Counted from the stretch's first letter, positions 10,956-22,768 are shown. The stretch: DNA of 64,000 nucleotides from Aphelenchoides besseyi (GCA_024699855.1 JAMPIQ010000001.1:10602001-10666000), one strand, 5' to 3'. Numbers and translations are program-made. The notes: generated from the letters alone by a model not told the origin.

Positions 10956-13900
10956 ATGTTTGAATCAGTGGTCGGTTCATTTCTGCGGGCGTTTTTCGAA
11001 GATTTCGAACGAATTGAGATCTCTTTACTGGATGGTAAGTGTCAACATTGAGTGTAGTTGACTGTTTTGGAAGGTCGAATTGAGATCAAAGATCTACAGT
11101 TATTCGAATCGGCTGTTGCTGGTCGGGTTGTAATTCTTCTGGGTGCTCAGTTGACAGTTGAGATCTCCGACATTTTTGCCGTCTTTTCGTCTCTGGATAT
11201 CGACAGATTACTTAACAGCAAGTTCTTCAGTTTCGTCCGAAACTGGTGGTCGTGGATTTGTAATCTGCAAGTGGGTTGGCTCTCTAGCTTGTGATCTGAA
11301 AATTTTAGATCACAATCAAAAACGTTCACATTCGTCACCGATCACTTGTTCTTCAAGTTAAACGTATTTTATTCAATGAAGTTGATCGGTACTTATCTTC
11401 CCAAAAAATCCGATTGCTTTTAGTTTAAAGAATTTCAACTCTTCAAGGTGTCCGTTTGCTGCGATCGCAGTGATTTGTGTCCCTGCGATCAATTCAAGCG
11501 TTTGAACTCACGTAGAGATGCGAAGAGCACTGAAGTTTTGTCAGTGAATGAAATTTGTCTAAACGAACTCGATGAATGTGAAGATGAGTTTTACGATGCT
11601 CTCGAGTTTCCAGCAATTGATTTGAGTTCTCGGATGCCCAACAAAAGAAGTAAGTAGCTGAACAAAAAAGTAAGGAGTGGATTGTAGTTGAAATCAAAAT
11701 CGGCGGAATGCGGCTATTCGATCGTACTCGGGAGTTCGTAGATTTCAATTGTGCTAATGGTCATTCGACTTCAGCGGTTTGTTCACTTTTAATCTTAACA
11801 TTCCCACATGTAGATCTACAATCTAAACTGTCAATTGACTCTGGATACGAACATATCTTCAACAAGTTTCGTTCAAAACTCTGAAATCATAATCAGATCT
11901 TTTTCAGACAATGAAGATAAGGTGGGGATTATAGCAAGCACTTAAACGAATCTCCAGATCTTAATCATTCAATTGTTGGACATTTGCGTTCAGTTCTCCG
12001 CAGCCAATCAACGGTTGTGTTGTCTAGAGATAGTCAACGTTAATTTGGAAGTAGATGATGAGATTAAAATTGCAATCAACTCGGCGGAATTAAAAGATTC
12101 TGAAAAGAAGCAGCTTATGGCTCTAAATGAATTGATCGTTAAAATTGGTCGGACACTACAATTCGAGCTACACAACACGACAATCTCTTGTGATTTGTCC
12201 GCTCTTAAACAAGGTAATCAAACATGGCTTCTAAGTGGCCACTAATTTAGACCCAACAGACGAGTTTGTTTTCCTGAACACTTTGATTTGCCAGTTGAGC
12301 GGCAACATCACTTTTGATGGCAAACAATTGAAGATGTCGAGTGACTTGAATGTAGGTTCCAATCAAAGAAACTGAGCTATTGATTTAGATCGAAGAGATA
12401 TTTATTGGTCAGTCAAATTCGATTCTGGACCAAACGTCTCAACTATATTGTACCGTACAACTAAATGAACCAACTTATGAATTAGCTTTTGGTTGCAACT
12501 CGGTCTCACTTCATTTGCCATTAGAGCTGTTGAAAGAGTTTCTTAGAATTACTTTCAGACTAATAATCTTCTTAAAAAGTAGGGGAGCGATCAACTCTAT
12601 ATTCACGGTTTAGATCTTCTCAACATTGACCAAGTGGTCAGTCAGATTTCGGAGATCAACTTGGTCATTGAAAATAACCAGACCAACTTTGTTAAAGTCG
12701 CAATCAGCGGTAAGCACCAAACATACGTACATCTACGGTTTTAGAGTTGAGATCAACTGGGACGGAAATCGAAGCCGACTGTTTGGTTGATTTGTTCAAT
12801 GCACAAGTTGGTGATTGGGAGCCGTTGATTGAGAAGTTCGGAGTTTCTGTTTCGATTGATTGGAATGGAAAGATTGAAATCGAATCAGGTGAACTCACGT
12901 TGTCATTCTAATTGTCCGTTTTTAGCCGTCAATCAACCGATCAATTTGACTCTTACTTCTTGGTACATCGAAGAGATTTACGAGCTCTCGGGACAAAGTT
13001 CCTTCTCGTTTCCTAAAATTGACGTTGATTTACGTTCATCAATTGGAATTTCAATTGTGGATGAAACTCGTGAGGAGTTGGTTTACGTTCATTTGAAAGA
13101 TCTACGACTCGGAACGAAATATGATGATCGGAATCTGCAAATGAGCATCACGATGGCATCCATTCAGGTAATCAAAATAATCTATATTGAGTTTTCTTTT
13201 TCATATTGACAATCAAATGCTCTCGGCCGAACGATGGGAGTTCTTTTACTGTGCTGTCGACTCTCAACTGCCGACTTTTGTTGACCCGGCAATGCGATTG
13301 GAGTTGTTCGTAGATCTCACAAACTTTCATTTCAACGTGAGCTCGACTGAAACGTTAACAGTGGCCGTTTAGTGTTTACGTTTAAAATTGTCGAATCTTT
13401 GGATTCACGTCGATGAGCGACTTTTGTGGCAATTAGCGAGCTTTTTAGTCAAATTGCCGGGAGTCTGTTTGGAGCATTCGATTTGGAGTTTCGATCATTT
13501 GGAGTTGACTTTCGGTTCGATCTCGGTTTCCGTAGTCACTGTGCAAACAAACTCACTCCCTGAAAAATTGAAGAAACTAAAACAAGCGATCGGATTCCCG
13601 TTGATAAGCTTCGAAGATGCGGCCATTAGACTGCCGACTTTTCGCGTTTTGAAGTTTGTTGGATCGTTGAATCAACTTGCTAATACGATTGCCAAGCTCT
13701 ATTACTGTAAGTTGACATATGTGATTAGTAAGCAATTTTGCAGGTGAAATTCAAAAACAGATGCTAAGTATTGCGGGATCAATGGACATGTTAGGGAGTC
13801 CAATTGCATTGGCCAGTGATCTTAATCATGGGCTGAGTGGTCTGCAGAATCTTGATGTCAGTGGATTTGTGTTCGATGTTACTCATGGGCTTACAAACAG

Positions 13901-14816
13901 CATAGCAAAGGTAACACACAATAAGTTTAAAGGTAAATATTTTAGTTTTCTGCTTCAATGTCTCATGGAGTCGGTCAATTGGTTTTCGATGAGAAACACA
14001 AAAAACAACGGGAAGTTGTGAGAAAAGAAACGTCAATCTATGAGCTCTATGGAAGTCTTCGAAGTTTTGGACGCGGAATAATTGGCGGTTTGACTTCGTT
14101 GGCTAATAGCACGTTGAATGGTCAAGAAAATGGATGGACCGTAAGATCTTCTTTTCTTTATTCACGTATTTTTAGGGGGTTCTACGCGGTGCAGCAACTG
14201 GAGCTTCCGATTCAGTCACAAAACCCGTTCAGGGACTTTTGGATTTGGTTGGTGGAACAGCAAGTGTGCTGCGAAGCTTGACTGCCGACTCGAAGACTCA
14301 ATTCTCAAAGTTTCCGACTCAACAGCGAAGATTATCTCGCGTTTGTTTTGGACTTAATCAAACATTATCGTCGTATAACGAGACAGCAGCTGAAGCACAA
14401 CAAACGTTCTTGCGATTGATCCTCAAAGACGGAGGTGAACGGTCAGTTTTCGACTGACATCCATAAACTTTGGTTTTAGGTTTCTGGACCATCTGATTAT
14501 CTTCTCGGGAACGATTGACAATCGTCCCGTTCAGCATCAGGTTATGTTTTGTTCTTGTAACCTTTACGTGTTGCACAAACTCGGAAACTCACAAGAAATT
14601 GTTCAACGTTGTGGTGTCGGAGAGATTTTGGAGTGTCGTCTAAACAGTTGGAATAAAATCCAGAAAGTCGCCGTCGGTTGGTTTCAACCATCTTATGTAA
14701 TCTCCGTGTTTATAGAATTAAGAACTACTGGCAAGTCTACAGTGTTGATTTGGTGTGATGGGAAGAAAACAGCAAAGAAGCTTGTCAAAATGATCTATGA
14801 GTTCATTGAAAAGTAA
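10956..14816 (+). CDS. Compact VPS13-type bridge-like lipid-transfer protein
   Basis: Eighteen exons (10956-11034, 11074-11270, 11309-11380, 11424-11649, 11688-11776, 11814-11921, 11958-12213, 12251-12351, 12389-12578, 12614-12709, 12745-12888, 12926-13167, 13241-13336, 13373-13706, 13744-13910, 13946-14140, 14176-14441, 14480-14816) give about 1,064 aa. The N-terminus (FESVVGSFLRAFFEDFERIEI...LLDGRIEIKDLQL) is the chorein domain. FNAQVGDWEPLIEKFGV matches the WEPL motif between chorein repeats. The C-terminus carries the VPS13 DH-like signature (MLGSPIALASDLNHGLSGL, DVTHGLTNSIAKV, GRGIIGGLTSLANST, KPVQGLLDLVGGTASVL) and a PH-like tail. VPS13 proteins move phospholipids at membrane contacts and normally have about 3,000-4,000 residues; here most of the rod and the VAB region are missing. 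All exon phases agree apart from a weak acceptor at 13240. Confidence 0.85.
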
Positions 14817-15410
14817 AGTGACTTGTGTACCTAATCATCTGTTCAATAAACTAACATCACAACAGAAACCCCCTTAAATTAGCAATAAAAACGAAATTAT
14901 GATTGAACTCTTTAAACAAAACTATTCCTCGAAGAGGCTTATTTGCACAAGTTTATCTCAAATGACAATACGCCAAATAATCGGATACTCTCTGCTATCG
15001 CTTCAAGATGGAGCCTCCAATTAGTTTGTAGTCGGAAATTTGGTTCGAACTCAAAATTTCGTACACTAAACCCAAATCCTCTGATTCAATTGCTATCTTC
15101 TGTGGCTCTGGAAATCGAAATTCTTAGCAAAAAGAAAAAACCAACCGATTAGAGTGATCCAAACATTCGTAGCCGACTCTTTTCGTCGACGCTTCACGAC
15201 AACCAAACTGTTAATAGAACTAGCACCCAAAAGATCAAAGGAACCTTATTAAGCTTACGAATGACCTTGTCGAAGACCGAGAGCGGTTGAACAAAATGAA
15301 AACAAACTGTGGCCAAGCTTAGGATATTCAAATTCGGAATTTATGCCGCCGACTAAAAGTCCTTATTCTATTTTTACGTTTTCTACCATCTGTTTCGATT
15401 TACTTGCGCT

Positions 15411-16396
15411 ATGGCCTATCTAATTCGACTACTTTTCTCACTTTTGATTGCCGGAACAGTTGGAATAGCGTCCAGAAAATGCACCAGCAGTCCGGGACAA
15501 CAATTGTAAGTTTGGAACTCGTGAATTCGCTCAATGAACTATTGTTTAGGTTCAAATTCGACAACTGTACGAAAGTAAACATCAGATTGAATGTGTTTGG
15601 AAGCGAGTTGAATTTTAGAGTTAATTACAACGGAAAAGAAACGGACATTTCACGGTAAAACATCGAGAACGACATTCACTCTTCTTTTAGGTCGTTTTCA
15701 ATCACCGTCGGGAAATGTGCGCTGAATGCGAGTTTGCTCTCTCCGTCGGCTCTGGACCCATCTTTGCTGTTTGACAGTAATTGGTGGTTCTGATTCTGAA
15801 GAAGTTTCTATAGGTCAAAATGCAAAGTTTTTGGTCAATTTTCTGTTCCCTATTCCGATCAGACTTAACGTTTTTGGATTCACTGTTGGAGAACATCAAT
15901 ACGCGAAAACATACCCGTGTTTTTATGGGGCTGATTTCACTCAGAAGGTTGATTTCGCGTTTGTAGTGACCAAAAAACTTCCCGGTCTTGTTGTTCAATT
16001 TGTGAGTTTGATTTCTGTCCTTGAAGTCGAAAGTTTTCAGATTAATGCGGCCGTTTCAATCGAGCCGCCAAAAGTGGAACTGTCAGTATGGGATCCGAAG
16101 TACTCGATGATGTGTCTTATAGTTGCTAGTAGGTAAGTTGATTATTCTTAGCACATTCATCGGCCTTAAGCATTTTGTTAAATCTGCTGGTAAGCAATGT
16201 CGCTGGTACGGCCATCTTCTTTCTAAACAAGAAATATTCGGAATTACTTTCTACTGAAAGGTCGAGACGACCAACAAAGAGTGAATCACAAAGTGATGGC
16301 ACTTCAACGGCCACCAAAGAGGTAATCGAATTTGACGGCAATATTTATGCAAGCACTCGCAAACGTAAAGTGAAAAAACACTACAAAAGGATTTGA
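15411..16396 (+). CDS. Type I single-pass membrane protein, unknown, 263 aa
   Basis: Six exons (15411-15505, 15550-15654, 15691-15776, 15814-16001, 16041-16132, 16171-16396). The protein starts with a signal peptide (MAYLIRLLFSLLIAGTVGIA), followed by a beta-rich ectodomain of about 160 residues with four or five cysteines, a membrane helix (ILLNLLVSNVAGTAIFFLN) and a basic tail (TRKRKVKKHYKRI). No known domain recognised. In the last exon an alternative 120-bp intron (16323-16442) would instead fuse the tail in frame to the downstream ORF at 16443-16811, so the two entries may be one gene. AT-rich non-coding sequence fills 14820-15410. Confidence 0.55.
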
Positions 16397-16412
16397 AATT
16401 GCACTTAGTTCA

Positions 16413-16811
16413 ATGAACGCATATGATCTGTTTACCTTTCAGCAAGGAATAGGCGTCAGTCGTTTCCCTCAAGAAAAATGGAAATGGAACAAACACTTCA
16501 ATCAGTTGACGTCCAGCAAACTTCGCCTTTACTTGAACAGCACGGATGAGAGGACTTTGCATTTGTTCTGTGAAAAATATCCAATTGTAGATCGTCGACG
16601 GATTCGACAAATAGAGAACCACGTCAAGAAACTCGTAGACAAGATCGCCGCTCCAATTGCGAGTCGAATTATCAGAAATTTTTATTTTTTTAATTTTAAG
16701 TGGCCACCAACAAAAGAGGATCTACACAGACACGAGGAGTATTGCATTTTAAAGGCAATCTTAGCGTTCTACGATCAAAAAAGTAATCGCACTTGTTTTC
16801 GTATACAATGA
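16413..16811 (+). CDS. Unknown ORF, 132 aa
   Basis: An intact ATG-initiated frame 16 bp after the stop of the preceding gene: charged and helical (LYLNSTDERTLHLFCEKYP, RRRIRQIENHVKKLVDKI, then KWPPTKEDLHRHEEYC). No family recognised. It may be an independent gene or the alternative 3' exon of the membrane protein upstream; the TTTCAG at 16437-16442 keeps frame with that gene. Confidence 0.4.
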   Translation: MNAYDLFTFQQGIGVSRFPQEKWKWNKHFNQLTSSKLRLYLNSTDERTLHLFCEKYPIVDRRRIRQIENHVKKLVDKIAAPIASRIIRNFYFFNFKWPPTKEDLHRHEEYCILKAILAFYDQKSNRTCFRIQ

Positions 16812-16915
16812 ACTTTTCAACTTGTTTGCAACTAACAATCGACTGTTCAATTGATTGACATTCAAATCCTATTTTGGTGGTCTAATTGTTAATCTCTTTC
16901 CACAGTACATTCGGT

Positions 16916-16921
16916 TATAAA
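16916..16921 (+). promoter_or_regulatory. TATA box
   Basis: TATAAA 32 bp upstream of the ATG of the Gly/Leu-rich secreted protein gene; the short leader suggests a highly expressed secreted product. Confidence 0.5.
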
Positions 16922-16952
16922 AGCAGTCATTCACTATCAAGCACCAATCAAA

Positions 16953-17665
16953 ATGTCTCGTTCTTCGATTGCCATCTTCTTTTCTCTTCTCGTCGTCTCG
17001 ACTCACGCTCTTCCAGTGGGTAACAGTCAGGGATCTCCATTGCTCGGCAATCTCGTCGGAAATGTTCTGGGAACCGTGGATGGAGTGGCTGGAAACGCTC
17101 AGCCAGTGGTTGGTGAGGTCACCGGTCTGTTGGGCGGCTGCAAACAACCCGGAGCTTTGACCAAGATCGTCAAACTGCTCAACCTGCCCGGAACCGTCGA
17201 TCCGGCCCAATTCGTCCAATTGCTTTCGATTCTGACTCAATTGGACTCCATTCTCACTCAGATCACCTGCACCGTTGACTCGTTGTTGCCGTTGGAAGGT
17301 GGCAGTGGATCGGGCAGTGGTCTTTGGATGGACTGCTGGAGGAGTTGAGAACAATCCTGAACATTCCATCAAACGTCGACTTGGTTCCCTTCCTTCAACG
17401 ATTGTTGGCGGCCGTCGAGAAGCTTTTGGATCAGTTGCTCGGAAATGTCAGCGGACTGTTGGATCAACTCTTGGGCGATGTCACCGGTTTGGTCGGTGGA
17501 GTGGTCGACATCTTGAATCCCGTCTTGAACAATCTCACCGGATTGTTGGGAATCCCAGAGGGTGTGTTGCCGTTGGATTTCATTCAACAACTGATTCCCC
17601 AGTTGCAAAAGGTTCTCGACCAACTTCTCGGTCAATTGGGATCGGGATTGCCGGTCGGATTGTAA
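16953..17665 (+). pseudogene. Gly/Leu-rich secreted protein with a frameshift
   Basis: The ORF opens with a clear signal peptide (IAIFFSLLVVSTHALP) and continues with amphipathic Leu/Gly/Val repeats (LLGNLVGNVLGTVDGVAGN) and one cysteine pair. It runs into a stop at 17346, but from about 17322 the next frame continues the same style of sequence (LLDQLLGNVSGLLDQLLGDV repeats) to a TAA at 17663. The two frames meet at a CTTTGG run where one T appears to be missing. Either a recent single-base loss, a sequencing/assembly error in the T run, or an unrecognised tiny intron. TATA box upstream, AATAAA at about 17679. Secreted lineage-specific protein; function unknown. Confidence 0.6.
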
Positions 17666-17881
17666 ATCATTTAGTCGAATAAACATTATCAGAGCTTCAT
17701 TAAGTTGTATTGATTAACGGACACACTAGAAAGAAGAACAGAATATGCACAGTGGTTTTGGCTTTTGAGGATAATCAGCGAGTATGCCAAGAGGTTTCGA
17801 TTGAGTTCTTGTCGTGAGCAGTTACTTATGTGTTTCTAGTCCGGATCAGTCTTCTTCGTTGCAGCTAAAAATCAGATCTAC

Positions 17882-18918
17882 TTCGCCAAGAATGAGTTCC
17901 AAAATTAAAGAAGAACCGTTGAATGAAATGCAGCAACTGAACACCACGGAGGAGTGAGTTCGACCAACACATCAGTCGGTCCTTGAAACTGCTTCCTGAA
18001 AAGCCTAAAACTAAAACCGCCTTGTTAACAATCAGCGTAAATTCATTTACAAAATCTGTATCGCGCACAACCTTTGCGTATGTTGTCTTGTTCCGGACGA
18101 TGTTAAAGAGCTCTATTTGAATGATTGTTTGTTGAGAAATCTACATTGTTAGAACAGTTCCACGTTCCAGGATCTTCTGTTCGAATCGAATGCCACGTCA
18201 CCTTCGGAAAAAACTGCAAATTTGCATATTTCGCTCCAAAATGAGCGGTCTTTGGTTTCTTCGTCAGTCTTCGCGTTTTCTCTTCTGTTGACCGGCGACT
18301 TGATTTTCTGGCTCCGCGGTTTTAGGCACCAGGCTAACCAACAGTTTGTCCTTGTCTTCTCTCTCCATTAATCAGCTGTTCCTTTTCAGATACTGTGCTG
18401 CTACCTCCATCAATCTGATTGCTGAAATGGGCGTCTGAAGACGATGTGAGAAGCAAAAGCCGGAATAACAGCGGGATGTAAGTGTAGGTGTTTAACTCGG
18501 AGACTTGATTCAGTCCGTTTCAAGTGCATTCCAATCGATAAAACGAGGAAAGTCGCCAATTTTGTATTGCAACAAGCTGATCTGCGGTAAACATTGAGAT
18601 GAACACCCGACCGCTGAGCAGCGACGAGTGAACGTAAATGCTCATGTCTTCAGACTTCAGAATAGCGGCTTGTGGCGCTTTGTACTTTATTGAAGAGCCA
18701 AGTACAATCGTCATCCCAGAGAGGCTTCAGAAGGTGCGTGGTGATTACAAAGTTGGTCTTGTAGCATCTGCATCACAAGAAGATTACAAGTTAGCGACAG
18801 TTTTGACCGGCCAACTTCGAGAATTGTTGTCAACGTGAGTTTGCTTCCTTTTTTCATTGTGTTGTTGTTTAGGGACGTTGACATTCTTCTGTGCACTAAA
18901 ATCGCCCGAATGGAATGA
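17882..18918 (+). CDS. Unknown gene, 3' exons only well supported
   Basis: Three exons at the 3' end (18514-18586, 18661-18834, 18873-18918) agree in phase and read KTRKVANFVLQQADLR, IAACGALYFIEEPSTIVIPE, YKVGLVASASQEDYKLATVL and end at TGA 18916-18918. A possible start is ATG 17882 (MSSKIKEEPLNEMQQLNTTE) with a GTGAGT donor, but the exons linking it to 18514 are not resolved. No family recognised. Confidence 0.35.
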
Positions 18919-19383
18919 AAATCAAGAAGACAGTCGCTAGAACTCAGACCACTCGTTGATTTGTCATATCGACTTAGAAGAACACCATTGGACACGGAGC
19001 ACAAAAATCCTTGAATCTGAAGTTGAGAATGACCGATCGGTCTAGACAAACATGTGCATTTAATTACTCTTTTCTTTGTCGTTTTGAAAATGAACTTAAT
19101 TCCATTGGACAATATGTTTACGCTGTTAATGTTGATAGCCATCAACTATGAGTTACGTCAATGTTTTTTAGTTCCATTGTGTGGTTTTATGAACGTTTAT
19201 TTAACACAATAGGTTACTGTCTCGGAAATAGACATCTGTGTCTTGAGTTTCTGGGCAACTTGCTTTCTGCATAGTCAAGTAGTTGATGATCGAATTCAGC
19301 TCGTCTTAGAATCGCCAACCACGCACAGTCGAGTAAGGGGTCTGGTTGACTAGAAACAAGTGACTTTGATGGACTAATTTAAC

Positions 19384-20629
19384 TTACTTTACGACGAATC
19401 GATAAACTTTTCTCCAGTTGTCGTTGTAGTTTTTAGTACTCACAATCAATGTCTTCTCTCCATCACTGTGCATTTTCACGTAGTCAACAAACACAAGGCC
19501 CGTCGTCTTTCGTTCCATGGTATTTAGATTTAGAGAAAAAAGTTGGTATTTATTGTTCTTACGATGCATTGTGTAAATCATTCCGCCAACGACCGTGGAT
19601 TCAGTGAAATCGAGCTAAAATGTAAATGAAAGAAAAGGTTTTTTTACTTACATAACTATAGATCTTGACGTTCTTTTCATCGCTAATTGGCAAATGAACC
19701 TCTTCGCTCGTAGCAATAGAAAATCTAACAAGTTTGTTCAAGTTAATAGTAAATTCGGGTCCTTTTTCATAGCCATAGAAGTGACCGTTGAAGTAGAAGA
19801 TATTGCTTATGTTGGGTAAAACAATCGGTTCAGACAGTTGGATTTGATCGTCAGTTCCAATTGTAATCGTTTGATATTGACGTACATTTAAGCTCTTTTG
19901 GGTCACAAGCAAAACCCGAGCTTCTGCGTTTGAGGTTTCCGGTTCACCAAACATATCGAATTCGTTATAAAAAGATTCAGTCTGGACAGAGCTTTTGATT
20001 GCGTATTGGAAGTTGCAGAGATCAAGTTTTGCAACACCGATCTGAAAGTCGCCTTTGAATTGAGAAATTATGATGATAGAGTTTGTGCTCAGTGGGAAGA
20101 CTTTGACTATAAAGCCCGAGTAATAACCACACGCGCTGATTTGATTTGGCGGATTGAGCTCAAGTTTGCTAAAATGTGAGTTGAGTCTATCGAAGATCTT
20201 CTACTCTTACATCGATTTCCAATGGAACAGATCGACCAAAAAGATTTCGAATTCTTTGAAAATAATCAAATATCGTCCATCAATAGAGAATTCTGAAGGC
20301 GAGCTGCCCGTGTGTCTAAATTATGGTTTTAAGATTCAAATACCGAGCAAAAGATTTTAGTTCTCGCATTACATTGCTCTGAATTCATTTACCCACCTGT
20401 TGACCTCAGCAATTCGACCAAAATACAAACGTTGAGTCTCAGTAAATGCATCAGTTTGGACTTTGGAAGGTGGACCGCTGAATTTGAACTTCTCGTGCCA
20501 TTTTTGAAGTGTTAGCAGATCCACACATTGCAATCCAAATTTCGATTTCAGCCGTTCGAATGCTGTAAATTCTGAAGTGCCGTTTTGGAAATACTCGTAG
20601 GCCGTGGCCCGTAATTGAAGTTGTTTCAT
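19384..20629 (-). CDS. Transposase-like HTH fused to propeller-like domain, 361 aa
   Basis: Four exons (20629-20397, 20315-20211, 20168-19652, 19614-19384), all phases consistent. Residues 1-65 resemble the Mos1/mariner-type N-terminal helix-turn-helix (AYEYFQNGTSEFTAFERLKS...LLTLQKWHEKFKF). The remaining 290 residues are repeated four-stranded units with endings such as EFSIDGRYLIIFKEFEIFLV, ISNIFYFNGHFYGYEKG, STVVGGMIYTMHRKNNKYQL and GEKTLIVSTKNYNDNW, which look like blades of a beta-propeller. I know of HTH domains of this kind at the N-terminus of some nematode F-box proteins, but I do not recognise this combination. The HTH call rests on pattern only. Confidence 0.6.
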
Positions 20630-20970
20630 GACTAAAGCTCAGAGTTTGAAAACGTTTGTACGTGCGAAAACAAACGAGTGAAAAAGCCGCTGAATGGGAG
20701 GACGATTGCGAAATCGAAAAGCAGTTTGGGTTGTCGAGAGGACCGCGAGCGGAAAAAACGTCACCAGTGAGCCATCACACGCACTGAAATTGACGCTTTC
20801 CATCGAGAGCCACCAAATGAAAAAAACGTCATCAAAATGTTCGATTAGCAATTAGTAAGCTCAATTAAAATCTCATTATTGTAATGAGCGCATATAATAC
20901 AAAGACTTTTAGATCATTTCACACTAGTAATTGCATTTCAAATCTTCCTTTCAAACTACCTTCTTTTGCA

Positions 20971-21262
20971 AAACTCTTTTGGAGGTTGCAGGTTCAATTT
21001 CTTCGGTCGTCTTTCAAGTGGTGCGTTCTACCAAAACGAATTAAAAAGTGAGAAGAAAGTCGATTGAATCCCTTGTAGTCACCTACTATTCACTCTTTTC
21101 CTTTTTGTTTTGTGGATACAAGACAGCGACTTGCATTCGACGGCAGAGAGAACTGAACCCGCAACCTCCAAAAGAGTATTCCGCAAGCAGATCGCTTGCT
21201 CACTCGACTATTGCATCTCACATTTCTGAGGGAGGATCAGCGGACCATAACCTGGAGTGAAT
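20971..21262. repeat. tRNA-related foldback element, truncated copy
   Basis: Shares the spacer and right arm of the element at 55187-55663 with roughly 85-90 percent identity by eye, but has only the innermost ~30 bp of the left arm. The arm contains a tRNA-like D-arm/B-box pattern (GGTTGCAGGTTCAA) and the internal palindrome GCAAGCAGATCGCTTGC. It lies between the HTH-propeller gene and the LIM stub. Confidence 0.7.
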
Positions 21263-21617
21263 TTCGGCCAAGTAAAACGGCCAGTATCCCCTCGATAATA
21301 AGACAAGATATGCATTAAACCCTTCCCATCATTTTAACGTCAAATAAAAAATACACTAACATCAGAATATAATAAGAGATTGAGTAGGGTAAAAATTAGC
21401 AATTGGTTCAGCGGTTTTTTCGGAAAAATAGCCCTTATGTAAAGTAAATGCCCAAAAATACGATATTTTAAGGTCCGATCGGATTTTTTGTTGTGTGGTC
21501 GTATGAAATTGATTTTATGTTCGTTGAATAGCTGATTAAAAATGAGTTAACAAATGTAACCGTGCCAACTGGAACGAACCAAATGGATAAGCGAATGACG
21601 TAGCGATTGTCACTTAC

Positions 21618-21710
21618 CTTCAAACAACTGTGATGAAATCTTCGACCAATGACTTCCGATGCAAAACGATCTTCGATCACTTTTCCACAACCGCCGCAAT
21701 CCATCGACAT
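21618..21710 (-). pseudogene. LIM zinc-finger stub
   Basis: One 31-codon exon with a good GTAAGT donor: MSMDCGGCGKVIEDRFASEV then GRRFHHSCLK. The C-x2-C ... H-x2-C spacing and the CGGCGKxIEDRF wording match the first half-finger of LIM-only/LIM-homeodomain proteins. No exon with the remaining cysteines was found downstream before the next gene; that space is filled by the foldback element. Probably a truncated LIM gene, or a first exon whose partner lies elsewhere. Confidence 0.5.
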
Positions 21711-21791
21711 GTTTATGGCCACTGAAATTGAATTTAATCCGCATCTCATCTTCTTAATGAAACCGTTGACCTTATCATTCACGCGCATCAA

Positions 21792-21992
21792 CTAATTGAA
21801 AGTCCACGAGTTTTCAGCTCGAGTCACTTCTTTGCCTAATCTTATAGTTCCAATTAAACTCGTGTCCATTCGCTTCTCGAATTTCATGTCCAAGATTTTC
21901 GAATTGCCTACAAAAAACGTAATTGAAATCGGCGCGACATCCCCACGATTAAGGTCGTTATTTCTGGTCATATAGTTAAACACGTTGTTCAA
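21792..21992 (-). CDS. Short unknown ORF
   Basis: A frame of about 60 codons (ISITFFVGNSKILDMKFEKR, SLIGTIRLGKEV) ending at TAG. It reads as beta-strand-rich protein but has no clear splice context. It might be an upstream exon of the LIM stub or a separate fragment. Confidence 0.25.
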   Translation of the reverse strand: MNNVFNYMTRNNDLNRGDVAPISITFFVGNSKILDMKFEKRMDTSLIGTIRLGKEVTRAENSWTFN

Positions 21993-22116
21993 ACTATCTT
22001 TCTATTCACTCATTAGTTACCTGCTCAAGACAAACAAAGTTCATCAAATTATTCACAAGTAAAAAGTTTATTTAGATAAAAAAGTCAACATTAAAAAAAA
22101 TAGTCTGGAGGAGAAG

Positions 22117-22768
22117 TTACGGAATCAAAAAGCGAGGTGATTTGAGATGTCGGATAGTCACGTCTAAATATCAAGAATCAATGTTGTTAGAAGTTACAAG
22201 TAAACTTACGGTCCAGTTCGCTGCCAATGATCAAGGCTGAACGGAAGCCCATTCCGTTCACATGTTCCGAGAATGTGCCGAAAGACACAAAGCTGGTCGT
22301 GAATTGACCAAACTGTTGGGCCAAATGTTGAGCTCCGGGCTTTGCGTAAACAACAAAGTACCCGAAGCGGTCGTTCAAAGTGAAACGACCCAACAGTCCG
22401 TTGAGATCGACGTTTCCGGTCCACTCCGATGAGTCCAATCGGATGACCATGAGCTCGCAATTTGCCGAGTTTGCCCAAATGCTCGCGGGCAAACTGGAAA
22501 ATTTTGAGTGGAGCTGAAAACAAAAAACTTCAAAACAAAAAAAAATGAAGCTTACCGTTTTGTAGTCGTAGTAGATGAATTGCGGTCTCTTGCCCAATTC
22601 CATCATCACCAGCGTTTCCTTCGAACGCTCGTCTTCGGATTCGAGCGGGTTGGTGGCGGCGAACCCGGTTGAAATCAGCATGGAACCGGGCGCTGGGATG
22701 TGCTGGGGTTCTGAACGACCGGTTTCATTGTCCGATTGTTCAAAACCTTCATAATAGACAATATGCAT
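22117..22768 (-). CDS. Unknown protein, 187 aa
   Basis: Exons 22768-22556, 22513-22210 and 22163-22117 join cleanly; a polyadenylation signal (AATAAA on the minus strand near 22070) follows the stop. An acidic N-terminus leads into a single globular domain (FIYYDYKTL, WANSANCELMVIRLDSSEWT, LLGRFTLNDRFGYFVVYAKP, FGTFSEHVNGMGFRSALIIG). No signal peptide or membrane helix. Family not recognised. Codon use is typical of the strongest genes in the window, so it is likely real. Confidence 0.6.

Noticed and set aside
21048..21260. ORF of 70 codons in the truncated foldback element
   Set aside because: It only reads through the repeat, has a non-ATG start, and the related frame in the other copy carries changes that do not favour a protein.
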